This document shows, piece after piece, positions 35,101 through 42,900 of a DNA stretch of 64,000 nt. Source of the DNA: Amphibalanus amphitrite (Eukaryota > Arthropoda > Thecostraca > Balanomorpha > Balanidae); NCBI RefSeq assembly GCF_019059575.1, contig NW_024881595.1, forward strand, positions 1,054,001 through 1,118,000. The letters are read 5' to 3'. A program made the translations under genes and the position numbers. The stretch's first letter is position 1. Each line of letters begins with the position of its first letter. Under the pieces are notes generated by a model. The model had not been told where the DNA came from. It was given only the letters and a program-made list of their open reading frames with translations, and made no database searches.

Positions 35101-38100
35101 ATGTAAGATCGGGATGAACAAGCTGTCATACCTGGGCCACCTGGTTACTCCTGAGGGCATTTCAATAGACCCTGATCGTTTCAGATGTATTTCGACCATG
35201 CAACCGCCATCCACTGTCAAAGAGGCCAAGAGATTATATGGATTTTTTTTTCTTGGTTTCGGAAATTTATTCCAAGATTCGCTGATCTGTCAGCTCCATT
35301 GGTTAACTTAGCGAACTCTGAGAAATTTTATTGGAATCCAGAATTATCACGTTCATTTGAGTCTTTACGCGCGGCTCTGCTCTCTGACCGTGTACTAGCA
35401 TACCCTAGCAGAGACGTAAGTGACAGGTTCATCCTGTATACTGACAGCAGTACGATCGGCAGTGGCCAAATTTTGTGTCAGATCCAAAATGGAGTGGAAA
35501 GAGTGATTGCTTTCAGTGGCAGCAAATATAACAAACACCAGCGTAAGTGGACTATCTATGAATTAGAAGTTTACAGTTTTATTCAAGGTCTAAATAAATT
35601 TTACAAATATTTGGCTGGTCAGGAATTTACGTGGGTATGTGACTGCAAAAGCGCTCTGCAGATTTTGAACAATCAAGACAGCGTCAACCCCCGACTGATG
35701 CGCTGGCGATCGTTCGTCAGTCAGTTTCACTATAGCCCCGAACACCGCCGTGCAAACTTTATGGAGCACGTTGACATGCTGTCGCGCGCACCAGGTATGC
35801 CACCAGACACAGAGTGTCCGGATAAGAACATGCCACAGGGGCGATCCAGCCCAACCGCGACCGAGAAAAGTAAGGACAAGTCGATGACCAGCCAAATGGC
35901 CCCGAGCGGCACGGCAGTGGCTACCGAAGGAGACGGTAAAACGGTCCCCGTTCCGCCACAAACACGGTCAGAAAATGCCACTCCCTCGCTTTCAGGAACT
36001 CAGGATCAGCTCCGCGTCAGCCTGGTTGAGCCAGATCACGTTCAACCAGCGTTTAGTCGCGAAGAAATGATTTGGTACCAAAAACACGATCGGGACTGTC
36101 GGGCCATTGTCCATCATTTGCGCTTTGGAAAGTGGCCAAGGCATTGCAGCCCAACGTTGAAGCGATATGATGTAACTAAATTCAGATTAAAGAATGGCAT
36201 TTTGTATCGGTACGACGACAGCACACCGGAAACCGGTCGGATTGTCTGGCCATTTGCCAAGCGTTTTGAGCTTCTGTACCAAAATCACGACCCATCGCAC
36301 CATGGTCATTGCGGCGTAGACAAGCTGTTTGAGAAAGTTTCACGACATGCCTGGTACGCTGCATTAAAAGACGATTGTCGCGCTTACGTCAGGAGCTGCA
36401 AACGCTGCAGCGAGCGCAAAGACACTAAGGGTGCGCAGCCACCGCCGTTGATACCGCAGGTAGCTTATCTTCCCAACGAAGCGATGGTCGTGGATATCGT
36501 ACACATGCCCAAAAGCAGGACGACAGGCGTTTCTCTCGTCCTCACTTGCGTTGATAAATTCACCGGGTACTTATCGTTTTATCCACTTCAGTCAGGCTCA
36601 GCCGATCACATTGCAAACGCTCTCCAAAGTCATTTCCTTGTGTTTGGTCCTCCAGGGAGATTGGAAACTGACGCGGGTAAAAACCTTAAAAGCTCAAAAA
36701 TATCTGAGCTCTGTCGGTACTTTGGTGTGAAACACGTATCAGGAGTAGGATATCACCATGAGGCGATTGGAAAGATTGAAAGGAAGCATCTCGATATGAA
36801 ACGGCGACTACGCGCTCTGTCAGACAGTCATGGCGTAGACTGGGAAGTGCATTTGCCGGGGATCGTATTCTCTCTGAACAACGAAGTGTCTAGGACAACG
36901 GGGTACTCGCCATATTTTCTGTACTTTTGGCGCCATCCTACCGCTCCGCTATCTCGGCTGGTGGATGAATCCGTCCCTATGTATTCGGATAACTTTGTCC
37001 ATCAAAAGCTGCGCACGCTATCCCAAGATCTGCGGCAGGCTCAGGAGCAGCGGCGTATTTCCGCCGCAGCTGACAAAGCCGCATATGATCGTCGTAATCA
37101 AGCAAAAGACTTGCTGTATAAGGCCGGGGATCGCATACGTGTGCGTAACTTCAAGCACCAGGCTGGGGTTGCTCTTAAGATGGAGCATCCGTGGTCGCGC
37201 ACACACACTGTAGTGGGGATGGTTGGACGTCGTCACGTTGAATATATGGATGGAACAACTGGAAGGCTGCACCGTACGCACGTAAAATTTACAAAGCCAG
37301 TGTTCGACTTTAAGCTGTAGGATGTGAACGTGTCATATAACCTGTGTATGCCCATGTCGAACAAGATTGTGTATCCATGTGTAATGAGCATTCATGTCTA
37401 CCTATGATCTGTTAGATAGGGGCCTGTAACTAGGTGTTGCGCGCCGCACACTCGAGGGGGGGTAATGTCGTGAAATTGAGAGATCGTTGGGAAATTCCAC
37501 GACACGAGTAATGTCGTGAAATTGAGGGATCATTAGAAAATTCCACGAGTTCGGCGCGAGAAATGTATTTTTCAAATGTGTGTTTTATGCGGAGATAATG
37601 TGCTCAGAGAATATAAAAATGTACATGACGCAGATTACTTTAATTTCTTGGTGATGGTTTAACATGCACTGTGCAGTGGCCATTAGAAAGCATGGCAGAT
37701 AGCCCAAGCCATGTGTACCATCGGTGCACGGGATCCACGGGGTCACACGCCGCAGCAGCAGCACGACGGCTGCATTTACATAGATTCCCGGTAAGCCGTG
37801 AGTCGTATACCCACAATATCGGACAGCCGTGGCCCGTGAGTCGTATAGCTACACTATCGGACACTGCCCAGAGGTCGTCGACGTGGTGGCGTGCCCTTAA
37901 CGTTGGGACGGTCAAACACCGCGCTTGGCCGAGGGGCAAGACGGACTTCGCAGGTCATGAAACAGCCATCAAGTGTGATGGGTCGGGTTAATGCATGTGT
38001 TATTGACGGCCTGCACAGCGAATTTTGTCAACTGAATAGTTGCATCACAGTGTATATGTATGTGTGCGCGGTATGTGTGTGTGTGTATGTTTTTTTTTTT

Positions 38101-39905
38101 ACTTCAGCTCAGTAAGTAAATCTTCCATATGTTGTGCACTTGCTCCATATTGACATTTCAATATATGATACCTAATGAGCACCTCTGGGTGCGATTAGCG
38201 TGAACAGTTCATTTCTTCAAGCAATTACGTCACGTACATACGTGATGTGAAAATTAATGCCTACCACCATTACCATAACCAAGAAGCGAGACAGAAGCTC
38301 TGTCATAATAATGACTTAGCGGGAGCATGACCGTTGAGCACAGCGACCCAGTCAATCAAGGTCCCAATGGTGGCAGTTGCGGCTGAACGCATAGCGAATT
38401 AGAATCGTCTGGACCTTGTCGGTTGGCAGCTCTGACCGTCCGCCGGGCCCATATATTTAAATTAGATAACCCATCAAGCGGTAGGTACTACAGAATCTGT
38501 AGGGCGATATTGGGCACTAATGTATAACACCATATGGATGTCTCCGCATGCCCGCCTGGTTCCAGTCGACTCAGCGCCGCACACTAGACACGCGGGTCCC
38601 ACTGCGCCGGACACTGCACACGCGGGTCCCACTGCGCCGGACACTAGACACGCGGGTCCCACTGCGCCGGACACTAGACATGCGGGTCCCACTGCGTCCA
38701 GTGACCCCCGGAAGGCGCCGTCCATCACACCCTGCGTGGGCCTCCCAGGACTGGTGCACGGCGCGGCTGCAGCACATAATGCAGGCACTCCCGACACGCC
38801 TAATAATGTTGAGGCTGTCTCTCATGCCGCCTCACTCAGCCTTAGGGCAGTGACCGTGGTATGTGCGGCGCAGTACCCGGTGCCCAGCCCCTCGTCATAC
38901 GTTACTCCTGTCCCGGCGCCTTCGCTCACAGGTGTCGACTGCTAAATTGTGGCTCGCAGCACACCGTTTAGCGATAGACCACTCGGGACTAATCCGACGG
39001 GCGAATGGACAGGGCGGATCTGATAAATCACTCAGACAGAGACAGATATACGGCACGCATGGACGAAGCATACAATTGACACCAGATGCCAAACGTGACC
39101 TAGGTATTATATCTTCTCGGATGCCCCGATTTTGTCCGCCACATACCTACGGATTATGTCCAATTGTCCATTGTCCTATAGACTGTGTCATGTGTGACGC
39201 TTATTGGTCTGTACCTATATAGAGCCGGATGTTTCCAAGTGCGACGCGTAGGCGTCTGCCGTGGCTTTCATATGGAGCAGAGATCACGTTCAGCTGAATA
39301 GCTTTAATTATTATTACGGGGTATAACTACTGCGATGAAGTTTAGGACTGGCATCGGGATGGGAGATATGTTGCTTACAGCCTACAGGACATAGCCTTGC
39401 TTACAAGTAAGGACGAATCTTAAATGCGAATCACGAATGGCCTCATTTATGTCCGCGGGTTAGATGGACCTATGGTGGTGGGCGGCGGAGGGGCAATTAT
39501 TCCCATGTGGGATCGCCTGGACCGCTCAGCCGAAGGACGACAGGCTTTTCGGAATAGCCAGTGGGTTACTTTCATATCCGTACTTGTGTCACCTTGGAGC
39601 GAGGTCGAGGTACTGGGGAGGGATATGAGGAAAGGCTCAAAAAGGAAAAAACGGGTCGAGGACCGAGCTCGGAGACAGTAACCAGGGCGGGTCACGGGAT
39701 CACGGTCGGTACTCGGTCGTGAGGTCGCCACCCGACATGTCGCGTATGTTTTACTTTTATTCATTCTTTTTTCTGTGCCCTTGCCTTTTCGCGTCTTTTA
39801 TCCGTCTGTCTAAATTTCCGACTCGCCCCTGCTACTTTCAAACTGGATAAAACGGGCAAATAGACGGTAACTCAACATCCAGCCGGAGACTAAATTTGGT
39901 CTCTC

Positions 39906-39990
<85 letters not shown>

Positions 39991-42900
39991 GGTGGGTCAG
40001 CTGGATCTCATTTCGAAGTCACCTGTCCTCCATTACGGATCTGACCTCTATCCGTCTGCCCCTACCCTGCCGTGGCGCAAAAAAAAGTGGCACAGCTGAC
40101 AAATGTGAGAAGTCTGAGCCCAAACAATAAGGATCTTCTCTAGTGATCGGTGTACACTCCCGTTTCCCAGCTATCTCCAACGATGATTTATTATTATCTT
40201 ATTTTTAGAAATTTGGTTTGAATGGATGGATCTGCACGCCGATATCCGACTTAACCGAGCACGTTTGTAAAGTTATTTGCCCAATGACATTGCTATTTGC
40301 TAGAGATCATTACAAATAGACGTTTGGGCACCCCGGAGCCGATCCCTGACGATTAACCCGCGCCGTGCTGGTGGCCTGAACTTTCCGCCGAGTGCTGGGG
40401 GGGGGGGGGGGGGGGGCGTTTTCACGCCCCCCCGTCTAACTCGGCTCCTGGGCCACGTAGCGACACGCGGTAAGCGGCAATCGAAAGAGCGTCAAAAATA
40501 AGGACGAAAACACTTCGGTCATTTTTTGGGTCAGGTCAAAGGTCAGGTCACCAGAGGTCACCAAAGGTAAAATGTTGACTATTTCAACATTTTGGAAACT
40601 GCCAACGGCTATCTCGGGAACCGATAGAGCTACAGCGCCGCGGAAAAGCGCATTCGATAGCCCTTTTACAGACCTTTCTGAGTAATGTTCTCAGATTTGA
40701 CCTCGGGTCAACGGTTTAGCCTCCAGAGGGCAAAAACTCCAAAAATAGCCGTTTTTACGAAAAACGTTTTTTCGTCAATAACTTTTGACTCATAAGCGCC
40801 ATGACATTACTTTTGCCAGCATCGTGTTCCTCTCGTCGAGACGCGTCGAATGAACTATTCGTTGACCTTGAAAGGTCATTTTGAAAATTTGACCTCAGGT
40901 CAAGGTCATGACCTGACCGAAAAGGGTCATGTTGCATATCAGTCGATCCGTATCGTCGAGCTGAACACATCTGACGTGTTTTCACCGCTCTAGCACGTCT
41001 CTATCAAAAGTTATAGCCAAAAAACTGCTGGCGACCGTTCATGACCTGAGATGACCTCAGGGGCACACAGGGGGGTCACAGGTGCATTTTTCCTATTCAG
41101 TGTGTCATGTTTACCTATGAACCGATGTTTGAGAGCGTTTTGAACGATATTCGTCCAAAAGAGGCGCATTTCAATTTTCTCCCATTGACTTATAATGGAG
41201 AGGTCGCAAAATTGACCTGACCTTAGGTCACAGATATCAAAAATCCGAGATATACATTTTATACATACTGTTACTCATATCAATCGCTGAAAGTTTCAAA
41301 GTGATCGTTCAGTCGGTGTAGCTATAGCGAGCCTTTGAACTTTTTCTGAGGTAAGGTCACTTGACGTGACCTGGTGACCTGACCTTGAACGGCCTAGGTC
41401 TGAAATTTTCACAACATGTGCGGAAATGATGTAGGAACACGTGTACCAAAAACGGCGGCGCTGCGCGCCGCCGTTTTTGAGATATTCGCGAAAAACCTGA
41501 GGGGGGGGGGGCGTAAAAACGCCCCCCCCAGCACGGCGCGGGTTAACCTTCGCCCCAGTGGGGGGGGGGGGCTATGTTACCACCCTGTAGCGTTTTTTGC
41601 GTGTGAATAAAAAACCGCGGCGCGTAGCGCCGCGTCGCTTGGGGTAGCTTTTGGTACATCAATTTTGGACAATGTGTGAAATTTTTGACCCCAGGTCATG
41701 TCAGGTCAGGTCACCAAGTCAAGTTAACTGACCAAGCCTAAAAAAAGTTTGCAATCATGTCCAGCCTGCAGTGTTCGTCAGAAAGGTTTCAAACTTGGTG
41801 GATTGCATGCTGTTATGGGCGCCTACAATTTGTATATCTCGGATTTTTTTATATCCGTGACCTAAGGTCAGGTCAGTGGCGAAACCTTTCCATTACAAGT
41901 CAATGGAGAAAAATGAAAATGCCTCTAGATCCGTGTGTACGCATCGGAACAGTCCAAATATTTCAGAATCACAATGATTTAGTCCACTCGTGATGACCAA
42001 GGTGTCATTTTTGCTGATAGCCTCTAGACAGGTCATCCGAGGTCACTTGAGGCTACAAACAGTTTTTTGCCAATAACTCGCGATTGGAAAGAGATAAAAC
42101 GCATGGGATGGTCTCATTGTGTTTGTCTTGTTGAGACGCATCGACTGATATGCAACATGACCTTTTCCGGTAAGGTCATGACCTTGACCTGAGGTCAAAT
42201 TTTCAACTTGACCTTTCAAAGTCAAATTATAGTTCATTCGACGCGTCTCGGCGAGAGGAACACGATTCTGGCAATAGAAATGTCGTGGCTTTTTGTATTC
42301 GAAAGTTATTGTCGAAAAACACTTTTCGTAAAAACAGCTATTTTTGGACTTTTTGCCCTCTGGAGGCCAAACCGTTGACCTGAGGTCAATATTGATTATG
42401 ACCTTTTCAAAAGAAGAGTTCAAAAGCTATCGATTGCTTTTCCCTGCGTTATTCTAGCTACCATAGTTCCTGAGATAGCGGCATGTTTTCTGAAAAATAT
42501 AATGACAATTGGCGAATTTTGACCTTTGATGACCTCTGGTGACCCCAATATTGCTCTAAGGTGAAAAATGACCGAATACTTTCAAACGTACGCATTGAGA
42601 GCTATCGACTGCTTTTTACCGCGTCTTTCTAGCCCTCTTAGTTTTTGAGTTAGAGGTGGGTGGTAACATATGCCCCCCCTCACTAGGGCGAAGTTGGCTG
42701 AGACCGCCACTGGGGCGCGGGTTAATCGTTCGTGTGCTGCCGTTTCAGACCGTCGGACGGTGCCGGCTGCGACTCTGAGGAGGCGTCCGACTTCTGCCCC
42801 GACGTTGACCTGACCCAGGCCCTGCTGACCGCTGACGGTTACCAGAATCTCTTCACACACGTGTCAGCAGACAACGTCAAGGCAAGTGTCGAGCCGGAGA

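Larger units (their letters stand above)
32200..37664 (+). mobile_element. Full-length Ty3/Gypsy LTR retrotransposon, very young
   Basis: A 5,465-bp element bounded by two 199-bp LTRs that read identical by eye and flanked by the 5-bp duplication TGCAC (32195-32199, 37665-37669). A candidate primer-binding site (TGGTGGCAGCGG) follows the 5' LTR directly and a GAGGGGGGG tract precedes the 3' LTR. The order is gag with zinc knuckle, protease, RT, RNase H, integrase, which is the Ty3/Gypsy order. No env-like frame. One frameshift in a T9 run interrupts pol. It lies in sense orientation in mannosidase intron 6. Confidence 0.96.
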
